Positions 33,855 to 45,599 of a stretch of 64,000 nucleotides of DNA are shown here, piece after piece (positions within the stretch are counted from its first letter, which is position 1; every line of letters starts with the position of its first letter). The DNA lies in contig NC_057768.1 in assembly GCF_010389155.1 (NCBI RefSeq), forward strand, positions 6,508,501 through 6,572,500, read 5' to 3'. The position numbers and the translations under genes are program-made. The notes beneath the pieces were generated by a model that was not told the origin of the DNA, searched no databases, and saw only the letters and a program-made list of their open reading frames with translations. Origin of the DNA: Erigeron canadensis. Lineage: Eukaryota > Streptophyta > Magnoliopsida > Asterales > Asteraceae.

Positions 33855-36800
33855 TCAGAGATTTCTTACGGACTTTAATCCCACCCCTATAGCCGACTTA
33901 TTCACGAGATCTCTATTCAACGCTTTGGTTAAATGGTCGGCTAGATTGTGTTGTGTCTTCACAAACACCACAGATATCACACCATCAGTGATTATCTCAC
34001 GTACCATGTTGTGTCTAACACCTAAGTGTCTAGACTTTCCATTATATACTTGACTGTATGCCTTAGCCAACGTGGCTGCACTATCACATCTGATAGATAT
34101 GGGTGATATCGGTTTAGGCCACAATGGAATTTCATATATCAAATTTCTTAGCCATTCAACTTCTTTACCAGCTGCTGCTAATGCCACAAACTCAGATTCC
34201 ATTGTCGAATTAGTGATGCAAGTTTGTTTCTTTGATGCCCAACATATAGCACCACCACCAAGAAGGAATACCCAGTCACTTGTGAAAGAGTGATCTTCTA
34301 AATTAGTAATCCAACTTGCATCTGAATAACCTTCAAGAACAGAAGGAAATCCAGTATAAGTCAAACCAAAATCCTTGGTTCCTTTCAAGTATCTAAATAC
34401 TCGATTAATCGCTTGCCAATGAATCAAACCAGGATTGTGAGTGTACCTACTCAGCTTTCCAACAGCAAAGGCTATATCAGGCCTAGTACTAACCATGGCA
34501 TACATTAGAGATCCAATAGCCTTTGAATATTCAAGTGGATTCACTGCAACTCCCTTGTTAGGCACGAGTTTTAGAGTAGGATCCATAGGAGTACTCATTG
34601 GAGAACTATCTTTGTGATTGAATTTATCCAATATCTTCTCAATGTAATGAGATTGAGAGATAGTAATACCATGTTCTCCATGTATGATCTTAATTCCAAG
34701 AATCACATTAGCCTCCCCCATGTGTTTCATATCAAACTTTGATGACAGGAATTCCTTAGTTTTATCAACTTGATCTTGGTGAGTACCAAAAATCAACATG
34801 TCATCAACATACAAGCAAATGATCACTCCTTTACCAGAAGTGTCAAATTTGCTATAGACACACTTGTCTGCTTGGTTTAATGCAAAACCATTAGACAACA
34901 CCACCTCATCAAACTTTTGATGCGATTGCTTGGGGGCTTGCTTCAGACCATAAAGAGATTTCACTAACTTACAAACCTTATGTTCATTACCAGGCATGAC
35001 AAATCCTTCAGGTTGTTTCATGTAAATCTCTTCATCCAATTCACCATTTAGAAAGGCAGCCTTAACATCCATTTGGTGAATTACAAGATTATGTATAGCA
35101 GCAAGTGCTAACAATAACCTAATATTGGTAATCTTAGCAACAAGAGCATAGGTGTCAAAGTAATCAATACCTGCCTTTTGTCTAAAGCCTTGGATCACCA
35201 ATCTAGCTTTATACTTGTCGATGCTTCCATCCACCTTCATCTTCCTTTTGAAGATCCATTTACTACCTAAAGGCTTACACCCAGGTGGTAAATCAGCCAA
35301 TTTCCAAGTGTTATTGTGCCTAATAGAGTCAATCTCATCTTGGATTGCCTCTTTCCAAAATGCAGCATCCCTTGAAGCCATAGCTTCACTGTAGGTCTTA
35401 GGATCATCATCAACATCAAAACAATATTGATATTGAAAGTCAATTCCATTCCTTGATCCTTCCACCAAATACAATTGGAAATCATCCCCATATGACTTGG
35501 GTTTTCGCGCTCTTTCACTCCTCCTTGGCTCAGGAGGTGCTTCAGTCACTTGTTCATTTCCACCAGTGCCACTAGAGCTTGCCACTGTGTCTCCAGGTCT
35601 AGGTAAAGATGTGAACCTAACCTCATTCCCAAAATCAGCATCCCTTGACTCAACAATAGAGTGCACGGATACATAGTCATTAGGTTCTATGACATAGAAC
35701 CTATAACAAACAGAATTTTTAGGATAACCAATGAAGATACAATCTATACCTCTTTGACCAATGGTATGAATTTTAGGGTCAGTCAATCGCACCACTGCTC
35801 TACAGCCCCAAACTCTAAGATAACTTAGATTTGGAATCTTTTTATGCCAAAGTTCATAAGGGGTTACCTTGCTGTTCTTGTTAGGAACTCTATTCAATAA
35901 ATGACAGGCGGTCAACATAGCCTCACCCCAAAAACCTTCACTAAGGCCAGAATAGCATAACATGGAATTAACCATTTCTTTTAATGTCCTATTCTTCCTT
36001 TCGGATATACCATTTTGCTGTGGTGTGTAAGGAGCTGTGGTCTGATGAAAAATTCCAGTGGACTGAAAATACACTAGATCATAGTACTTGCCTCCCCTAT
36101 CAGTGCGAAGGGTTTTAATCTTCACACCATGATAAAGCTCTACCTCCTCTTTGTAAATTTTAAATTTGTCAAGAGCTTCATCGTTTGAGTGACACAAATA
36201 AACATAGCAATATCTAGTAGCATCATCAATAAAAGTAACCACATACTTTTTATTACCAAGCGATGGAGTAGAATGGAAATCACACAAGTCACTATGCACG
36301 AGTTCTAATACCTTTGTATCTCTAGTGACGTTTTTAGTGAAAGGTTGTCTAGTAATCTTAGTCAACATACAAGTTTTACACCTTTCATTATTGACATCAA
36401 AAGAAGGTATTAGACTCATCTTTGACATGTCAACTAATCTCTTGTAATGTACATGTCCTAGTCTAGCATGCCATAATTCTGATTTGCTAAAATTATTGCT
36501 AGGAACGGTAGAAGTCATGCAAATAGAATTATCAAAAGAAGAAACATCCAAATTTAATTTAAACATTCCATTCAAATAACCAAATCCAATAAAGGTTCCA
36601 TGTTTCGACAAGATATACTTGTCACTTTCTATGACCTGCTTGTATCCACAATTATTCTATACAATACCAGATACTAAGTTCTTACGAATTCAAGGTACAT
36701 ATAAAACATTACTTAAGAGTAAAGAGTTTCCAGAAGTAAATATCAATAGAACAGATCCTATTCCTTTAACAGGTTCAGTTGCAACATTGCCCATCTTCAA

Positions 36801-37844
36801 TAAAGATCCATCTTCAATTGGTTTAAAGTCCTTGAACCATCGAAGATCCTTGCAAACATGACAAGTTGCTCCTGAATCTGTCCACCACGAAATATCATCA
36901 TCCTGCACATAAAATGCTTCAGATATTACAGATATATAATAAATCTGAACAGAATGATCACATGGTACCAAAAACGAACCTGCTTGTTTTTCTGGATCCT
37001 TGGATCCACTTGAACCAGCCTCGTTTTTGCCTTTTCCTTTACCCTTACCAGACCTGCATTCACGTTTCAAGTGTCCAGGTTTCCCACACTTCCAGCAGGC
37101 CAACTTTGGTTTCTTATCAGACCCTTTATTGTTATTGCCTTGAGATTTTCATTTCCCTTTACCAGCCTTGGAGGTTTCACCCTCCTCCATCATGTTCACA
37201 GAAGAACCAGCCATGGCTTTAGTACCACCATCAGATGCCTTTTCCATATCACGTATGGATTGTTCAATTTGGAGACAACTTCCAAGTTGAACCATATTCA
37301 TATCCTCTTTCTTATGTTTCAGATTATTTTTAAAATCTTTCCAAGAGGGAGGCAGTTTGTCAATCACACTACAAACAGAAATAGATTCATCCATTTTCAT
37401 ACCATATAGTGCCAACTGTCCTAGCATCCTTTGCAATTCATGATATTGTTCCATGACAGGCCTAGTATCTACCATCTTATAATTAATAAAATTACTGACA
37501 ATAAATTTCTTACTAGACACATCTTCTCCCATGTATTTGGCTTCAAGGGAATCCCATAATTCTTTTGCAGACTCTACGTTTTGATAGACATCAAACAAGG
37601 AATCAGACATACCGTTAAGAATATGACCGCGACAGATGTAGTCAGAATTTTCCCACTTCGAACGAGCGCGAGTTTGTTCCAGGGTTTCATTCTCAACGGC
37701 CTCAGGGCATGGGGTACTCAACACTTTCAAATTCTTCAGATAGAAGTGCATCTTTTTCTGCCATCGACGAAATTCCTGCCCAGTAAACTGCTTCAACTTC
37801 TCAAAGGGTTTCATCATATCCTTGCCAGAATCGTTGTTCGTCAT
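33855..37844 (-). pseudogene. Copia gag-pol polyprotein with three in-frame stops
   Basis: A single frame runs from the ATG at 37844 to the stop at 33855 (about 1,330 codons). It is interrupted by TGA (37149-37151, after the gag core), TGA (36690-36692) and TAG (36657-36659). Domains in order: gag (FEKLKQFTGQEFRRWQKKM), zinc knuckle CWKCGKPGHLKREC, protease WWTDSGATCHV, integrase with [16 protein letters not shown], a DDE core ([35 protein letters not shown]), reverse transcriptase ([29 protein letters not shown]), and RNase H ([20 protein letters not shown]). Integrase before reverse transcriptase defines Ty1/copia. The last 918 codons are fully open. The copy cannot make the whole polyprotein without readthrough, so it is non-autonomous. 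Confidence 0.92.
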
Positions 37845-37867
37845 CTTTAGTAAATTGATTCAATCTT

Positions 37868-38419
37868 TGTTGGGGAAATTCGTGAATAACGAACAGATAA
37901 CCGGATATAATCAAATTCTAAAAGGCGTGTAATCACTTTCAGATTGAATTAACTTGGCGGTTCACCCAAACTATTCAATCGGATACAATTCAGAGAATTA
38001 AGAACGTTCCGTGTGTTTATTATTTGAGAGAAAAGAACCAGAAAGAAAGAAGAAAAGAGAATTGACCAGAAATCTTGTTACGGGGTGTATAAATCCACCA
38101 AAACGACAGTTATTTGCAAGGTTTCGAAATTGTCATTTTTAGTCCCTCAAGTTCCGAAAATTTAATTTTCGAAGGGATTTTTACTATAGCAATTTAATTT
38201 TCCAAGCTGACCTGGCAGCTCGACCCCAGCCAGGGGCTCTACCCCTTGGACCCCGCTCCCAGGGGCGCTGCCCCCGGACCCCCGTACCTTATGGGCTTTG
38301 CCCCTAAAGTCATAATAAATTCAAATAGGCGTGCACTCCGCACCACCAATCCTATATGATGTATTATTATGACAGTACTAATCAAACAAGTTAACCCAAT
38401 TACACTAAAATATCCAACA
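37868..38419 (-). repeat. 5' LTR of the copia element
   Basis: 552 bp, about 97% identical by eye to the LTR at 32785-33335, with the same GC-rich block (38222-38304). As the element is on the minus strand this is its promoter-bearing copy. Confidence 0.92.
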
Positions 38420-39006
38420 AATATTTATCACAAGACTCGTAAAACTCTGCTTCATCAACTACCGATTATAACCAGAATGTGATCTGATGCTTAGTCTAAA
38501 CCGTAACTATAATTTTGTAACCAGTAACTATAATGTCACATGTTATATTCAGCCACAAGAATCTGACATGATTAACGAGACTATAAGTGAGACTAGTAAG
38601 AACAGTACAACACACAATTAATAGACCAGAATGATATAGTTATACCTCTAATGATGATATTGAGTCCTAGCAAGACGACACTTTCCTTGTTAACTCTTAA
38701 ACCCGCTGATTAAAGCTAGTTGTTGTACTCTGCCTTCTCCTTTAATCATGGGTTATTATACCGACTGATATTAGCCAAATTATAGACATTTACATTATAG
38801 TTTTAATGGTTAATATTTTCCATTTATGTGCATTTTAACTCATTAATTGTGTTAAAATAGTCATTTAGTACTTGCATAAGATTTGTGTAGGTATTATGTG
38901 AAGTCATGATGATTTGGAGCTAAAATGTACAAATGACGGCTCGATGTACAAGTAGAGTAGTTATATTCGGTTCGAGATAATTCATGCCATGTTGATAAAC
39001 AAATTC

Positions 39007-42000
39007 TGTAACACCCGTCATTTTAAAATCTAAATTTTCAAAAACTTTTGCCTAACGGCGTTTAGATTGCGGAAAACAGAATCCTTAAAACATAACTAAC
39101 CCTTAATGGATAGTTCATTTATAAAAGTGATGTTACAACATTCATATCATTAAAATAGTATAAGATAATCCAGATATGGCACCAACATAAATGCAAATAT
39201 ATAAGTCATATTATTAGTAGTCAATCATCATAAGGCTAACATAAATGATTAAGGGGGAAAACTAAATATCTTCTTCATAGCAACTACCCGCCTCACCAAG
39301 CTAAGTGTTTCACTAGCTTAACCTGCTTAACCTGAGGGAACAACGTTTTTCAAAAGAGCAAGTGTTAGCTTTAAAAACTAAGTAAGATAACATGAGTTTA
39401 TGAAAACTTTGCCAATTCGTTATATATTAACAAAAACATTTCATATTGTTAATATCACATATTCGTCATACCACATTATAATCACCATATTACTATAGTG
39501 TCCATCACATCATACATTAGCAATATCATATCATCAACATTAAAGCAACATACATAAGTTAACACATTAGGAATTCATCGTAGTCCTAAATGTGTCTATC
39601 ATCATAAAGCTTTACTTTTCATCTTTCTTTACTTTCTTTATTTCTTATATTTATTTACTTTCTTTTCTTTTGCATAGACATAGGTTATGTGACATAAGCC
39701 ACACATAGGTAGGGAAGTGGGGTTGTGTATAGGCGGCCATAAGACCTTACATGGGATCCTCACACCCAACTTGATGGGTAGACCTTACGGTGGTCCATCG
39801 TCGTCTTTAAGGAAAGACAATGTCAATCCAACTGAGTATACTGTTTGAACTTTGCGCATGTAGTGGTTCGTTACTCCACCCAGAGACACTCAAACAAAAC
39901 TATGCCACGGGGAGGTATCTAGATTCCCACACCATGTGACCACGTACACACTAGTTCCGAAGAACTAGCATGGGTTAAGCTTACATATGCTCGAGACTTC
40001 TTTATTATATTAGCTTAGGCTACACTTTCACCTAAACCAATCACATACATCTTTCTTTACTTTATGCTCCTTAATCGTGCACGTGTCATGACAAACCTAT
40101 AAAAGTCTAGTGACTAGGTGTTCAAGTCATGCAACAATCATATGACATAAGTACATCAGCATATCGTCATCACATATTAACATCACATCATCATATCATA
40201 GTAAATCTGTATCAAAGTATCAATCATGACATCATATCATTATATCATAATAACATCATATCATCATGTCATATTAGCATCATATAATTTCTTGACATGA
40301 TAGCAACATATCGTCATATCATTTCATTATCATAATTTCATATCATCATAGAATGCATAAGATTACCATTCATCATCGATGGTAATCATAATCAATCCCA
40401 TAGTAACCTCCCAATCATTCTCGAATACATATAAACACACAAACATTAATTTGGGGGAAGTTAACTTATGAAAACTATGTTTTGTTGTCCCTCAAGTGAT
40501 AAAAGATGTTATCTTACCTCGATGGAGTACTCAACAGTCACAAATGTGTTTACCGTGCTTGACGAGTGTTCCCGACAACCTATGATAAAATAAGAATGGA
40601 AATATAAGTCAACTAGACACTTAAACGCGCTTAGAACCCTTCTGTCGGCTGGTATCGCCGAGCCCATGGGTGGTCTCGTCGATATCAATTTCCAGACTCA
40701 CACCCTTCACTTGCAGGAGACTTTTTGACCTTAAGACGACCAAATTAGTCAAAACTTAGTTCTTAAGAAATGCAGGGTACTCAAATACCGTTCCAGAAAT
40801 ATAAAGTTTGACTCTTGAACTTCTATAATGAATGACTTATGACGTTTACAAGATAGGCCAGCAGAATTCATCCGAAATTCGACCACTTTAGGAAATCTAC
40901 ACTTTTCGCCTATCTATGAGCAAAATCACCTGAAACTTTATTAATATCGATTCAAGTGGACACTTATACCTTTTCAAAAATATAAGATTCATATCCTAAC
41001 TCTTTTAATTGAAAGAGGTTTGATCCTTGCAATACTACTAGATTCTCAGATTTAATAAACCCTTTTTTTCAAACTATTTCGACCATCAAATGACCATAGT
41101 AAACCTTCACGACCAATAAAACTTGGATACACCTAAAATATGACTCAATTGATGACTTCATGTCATTAGTTGATCCGCAAATCACTTACACATTATATGG
41201 AATCGATTATACGTCAAAAAAACTATCAATTTCGATTTCAATACGTAATCTATTCATAATCAAACCTCAAGACCATAATCTACAACTTGACATCAAAAAA
41301 AGATCTGAAAATCATGATGAAATTTAAAGTTATATTACCTTTAACTCATAATCAGAAGGATAATCAAAAGAATGATTAAAGATGACCTAAAGCCAAAGTC
41401 AACAAATTTTCAGCCCACTGTTCCAGCCCTATAACTCAACTTCTAGATCTCCAGAAACAATTTAACGGTTGAAAATCTTAGCCTATATGTCAAGAACCTA
41501 CAGTCAAAAAATGAAGATGATCCGACGGTTCAATCTCTGGGGATCGGATGTTTTCTGGGCTATGGTATAGACAAACAGGATTTCTTGATCTTTTCGTTTT
41601 GAACTCATCTCAAACACTCATGACCTGAAACTTTGTATCACTTTAAGGCATCTTTGAAGACTTAATTATCACCATGAAACCTTGGATTACTCTAGGGATG
41701 ATTGAGGGATCGAAAACTAGAAGAAATCATCACCGACTTGCTTTCAAATCGCGTAGGATCAAAAGAGAGGCTAGGGTTTTGTTTTTGAAACCTTTTTAGG
41801 GTTTTGGATCTGATCATAAGGCATCATGGACGAAATTTTGGTCCTATATATACTGAAACAACTTTCAAAACTTAACATCTAAGCCCTTGCACTTCCTTAT
41901 AATTCGTTTCATAACCAAATTGCTCGTTTAGCGCATACGAGAACACTTAACGACTCTTAAATCCTATCGGGAACACTTTGTGACTTTTTTATTCACCATT

Positions 42001-42283
42001 AATCATTATTTTCATCACATTAATCATATTGAACACTAACACATTAATCTTACGTTTCATATATTAAACGCATAAGTATTTAGTCACGTTATCCAATTAA
42101 GACTTATTAAAGTGTTCACTTGAACATATTTAATGAAATTAATCATTAAAACATAGGCACATCAATCCTATATAATGACCATAGTCATTATCACATTATC
42201 ATTTAAACACATAAACGTAACGAAAGGTAAACGTTAACTTACAACTTAGTCAATGTTCAACCTAAAAAGTTTGGAATGTTATA
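39007..42283. mobile_element. 3.3-kb solo LTR or LARD-like insertion
   Basis: It starts TGTAACACCC and ends GGAATGTTATA, which are inverted versions of each other apart from a C-to-T change in the last CA. AATTC (39002-39006) and AATTT (42284-42288) flank it. The right arm of the inverted repeat shows the empty site, so the boundaries are firm. The inside contains no open frame of 60 codons, but has ATCATATCA-rich stretches near 40150-40350. It may be a very long solo LTR of a gypsy element or a large retrotransposon derivative. Confidence 0.65.
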
Positions 42284-43048
42284 AATTTATATTGGAAGAA
42301 ATTAAAAAGCCGTATGTTGTTGCTACACCCTTGATAGTTAATCCATTGAAACATTAAAATGAGATTTTGTTTTACCTGGGGACGCGCACGCACCAAAGCA
42401 GCCACAAATTCCAATTATTTCCATTTCATTTTGAGTTTGGACCAAAAGTTGACTTTTGACCCGCCACTCTTAGCACGCCACATCCATCCACCTATCCGAT
42501 TTCACATGGCCACACTCCCTTCTGAATTTCATTTTGGTATTTGTTGGTGACACAAAACAAATATTACAAGTACTATTATTCTTGATTTGGTGGGGATAAA
42601 AAGGAAAGCCTAGAAAATCCGGAAGCCGAGCAGCCCATTTATTGACAGTCTGTTTCATTTTGGGATATATATATCACGAGACATAGAACAGAAAGGGGGG
42701 AGCTACCGATGGAGCTACCGATTAGATTAAAAAGAACATATACATCAGCCGCAGCTCGACACACAATACCATTCACCAAAAACTTTTATCTTCATAATCA
42801 AATCATCATCTACATCACCATCCATCCATCATCATCTAAAAATCATCCACCATCTTTATCTCTATTAATCCCTTTACAAAACTCATTAATCATTTTATCT
42901 ATAAAGCGGAGATTCATCACTTTTTGGGGATTTTGGGTCTTGGATTATTTTGAGGGTTGAAGAAGATGAAGATTGTCATCCATTCCATCCATTGATTTGA
43001 TTTTGCATTTGAGGGTTGTATTTCTCTACTATATTTTTATTTCATTGT

Positions 43049-44790
43049 ATATGGCCACCATAGCTAAGAGAAAAAAATAAGTCTAACATTTGATCTTGAC
43101 CATTCAAATTAAAGTTCAAATTAATCTCAACCTTTGAAACTAAAAGTCAAACATAGATATTTTAAACATAGTAACTTATTTATGTATTTATTATACCTTT
43201 TTTAATCATGGTAATTTTTTTAAAAAATTATTGTAATGGACACCAATTTGAGACTTATATTTAACTACTTTTTATTTTAATTGCCAGCACACAAAGTAAC
43301 ACATTTATAGACTAAAGTACTAAACAATATTTAAAATATGAACTTAACAAATAGTATATAAGAAGTGTGGCTTACAAATTTTCTAAATAATAAAAAAAAA
43401 AGCATTAACATTTAATTGAGAGATCACATATCAAAAGTAAATATTTAAAATTGTTCGAATTCTAATGTGATAAATTATAACATAAAAGTTTAATTAGGAG
43501 TTTATATGTCAAGTAAAAATATTAAAAATGTTACTTTCTTGAATTTAAGTAGAAAGTCATAAGAAATAATAATTATTTGAGTTTACATTTTAAAGCTTTC
43601 TATACAATAACATTTTAAATTTTTTTTTTTTTTTTGCCATTTTATGTCATGTTTATGTCAAAATAAACATATTAGTTCAGTACTATATGCGGTAACAGGG
43701 TAATGGTAACCAGCTTTATCAATCATCCATTTTGAATTTTGATTGTTATTTAATAGTGGAATGTTTAAAAGATAAATGGTTAGGTTGAATAATTATATAC
43801 AGATCAGTGGCGAAGCTTGAAAATTAGTGGGGGTCGGGATCTAATTTTCTTTTTTCCCCTAATGCTAAAATGGGGGTCGAAACCGAGTATATCGAAATTT
43901 TCTACGCGAAAACAATATACACCCTAAATCGCAAAAAAATTGGGGAAGGGGGGTGGCTTAAAAGCTACGCTCTTGATACATATAATATAAACATTATAGC
44001 TATAAGGTAAAGACTTAATATGATATAATGACTATACTTAACAGTTTAAAACTAAGACCAATCATATACTTTGTAGTAGGCCTATTAATCGGGTTGATCT
44101 GCATACGGTTGGCGGATTGAAACTTTATGACCCCAACTAAACCTAATAAAAGTTTGAATAAAGTAACTTCAACTCGAACCTGAGTCAGGATCTACCTAAA
44201 CGATCTGATTGATATGTTGATTTTAGGTGAGTTGGTGGATTGATTTCAGGTCACATGGGTTAGTAAAGGTAGGTAGCAAGTTAAATGGGTTGGCGGTTTG
44301 ATCCCAGGTCATGTGCGTTGGTGGGCTGACAAGTTAATTCCAAGTCAAATGGGTTGTAGGATAAAATGAGTTGGTGGGTCAACCTTTAAAAAAATATTAT
44401 TTACATCTAAATATTTTTGGGTTTGCAGGTTGAATTATTAACCCCAAAAGTCAACCTGACCCCAACCTAAAAAAATCAAGTTCAAGTCGGTTTTACAACC
44501 CTAAACCAATTTTGCGAGTCGGTTTCAAGTCAAAATTCGGGTAAGATCAAGTATTGACAATTTTAATATATATCAAAATGATTAAATTTGGGTAACTCTC
44601 TAAGGAGAATCTGGTTAGAACAATTAAATTTAAATCAATTTGTAGATTTTACAATGCATCATATACCAATGACGACTTTAATGTAAGATTATCTGTTTAA
44701 GTTTTTATGAGATAAAGTTGATCGTGTTTTGTATACTTATCAATATACTTTGTTGTTTCTAACCCGGTCAACGACCGGGTATAGATCTAG
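43049..44790 (+). mobile_element. Helitron inserted in the inverted-repeat arm
   Basis: The right end has the stem ACCCGGTC-AAC-GACCGGGT (44762-44780), a six-base spacer ATAGAT and CTAG (44787-44790), followed by T, as in Helitrons. Sequence right after it continues the inverted-repeat arm. The left limit is uncertain by about 30 bp: TCTAACATTTGATC near 43082 may be the TC start. No Rep/helicase gene is inside, so it is non-autonomous. Confidence 0.62.
43805..43975. mobile_element. Small hAT-like MITE inside the Helitron
   Basis: CAGTGGCGAAGCTTGAAAAT at the left pairs with the right end (reverse complement CAAGAGCGTAGCTTTTAAGC). ATACAGAT (43797-43804) and ATACATAT (43976-43983) are a probable 8-bp duplication with one change. 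Same family as 7669-8481 and 54645-54790. Confidence 0.5.
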
Positions 44791-45228
44791 TTTTATATGA
44801 TAATATAGCTATTTGTGTTTGTTTCTTTGATATGATTTGTGAGTAGTGTAATATGGTGTTTGGCTAGGCATTAGAATGAAACCCACTTTGTGATGACATT
44901 GTTTAATTGATGGTTGAAAGGTTGATTATTTGTGATTTTGAGATTGTTGACTTTAAAAGTCATATTTCGACTAGTTGATGAGTTAGGATAACATGATATA
45001 TACTAGTGTTTTGCAAATGACCGTTTGATTGAACTTGTTTATGTTGGTGATTATTCACCATGGTGTTTATGAACATAAGACCATATGTTGCTTTTGGAGT
45101 CAGATTTGTCAAATATGATTTTCAAATTTAATAGGTTATAATTGCATTAAAAGATGAACGTCTAAATGTTTTTATAACTAGCTTGGTTTGGGTACATAAA
45201 GGGACACCAACTTTTATTTTGATCTAAG

Positions 45229-45599
45229 ACTCTTGAGTCGTTTTTCATGCCAAACGGTGGGAGTGGAGAATACTTGTGACTGCAATACTCATTTTTACCG
45301 TTTCTAGTGATTTTAATGTCTAAATCTTTTATCGTAGATGACCGTCTAGTTAATTGAATTGGATAATTAAGTCACGCCATTTCTCTATAAGTCAATAATC
45401 TCAATTCATAAATAGTCAACCGGTTTTCATTGCTTTATTTTAGTCAACCATGGTCGTCACAATGTGGGAAGAATTCGCCTAGCCAAACACTTTTGTTGAT
45501 TATTGATTGTGTGTTTATTATTCTTGCTTTAGTTTATGTTTGCATTTAATTTTTGTAGTTTAATTAATCAATCAAATCTCTCTCTTTTTGAATTTAAGG
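45229..45599. other. Loop between the arms of the inverted repeat
   Basis: This is 371 bp without a counterpart in the other arm. It contains a short self-inverted word (GCCTAGCCAAACAC near 45478) that also matches the arms. No gene. Confidence 0.6.

Larger units (their letters stand above)
32785..38419 (-). mobile_element. Complete Ty1/copia LTR retrotransposon
   Basis: Two long terminal repeats (32785-33335 and 37868-38419) both run TGTTGG to CCAACA and differ at about 14 sites by eye. AATAT flanks both sides (32780-32784 and 38420-38424), a 5-bp duplication. The element is read on the minus strand: gag, protease, integrase, reverse transcriptase and RNase H in the Ty1/copia order. A polypurine tract (AAGGGAGGA) lies next to the 3' LTR at about 33337-33345. 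The 5' leader between the LTR and the gag ATG is only 23 bases. Confidence 0.95.
38767..45228 (+). repeat. Left arm of a large inverted repeat (interrupted)
   Basis: Three pieces of this arm (38767-39006, 42284-43048 and 44791-45228) are together the reverse complement of 45600-47323. The breaks are an LTR-type insertion (39007-42283) and a Helitron (about 43049-44790). Without them the arm is about 1.44 kb. Sampled stretches are well above 90% identical; one 79-base stretch near 42970-43048 has a single difference. Part of the arm (42660-43030) looks like a promoter and leader: a TATATATATC box, then a long CA/TC-rich tract lacking ATG for about 230 bp, then a short ATG frame (MKIVIHSIH). 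Confidence 0.85.
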
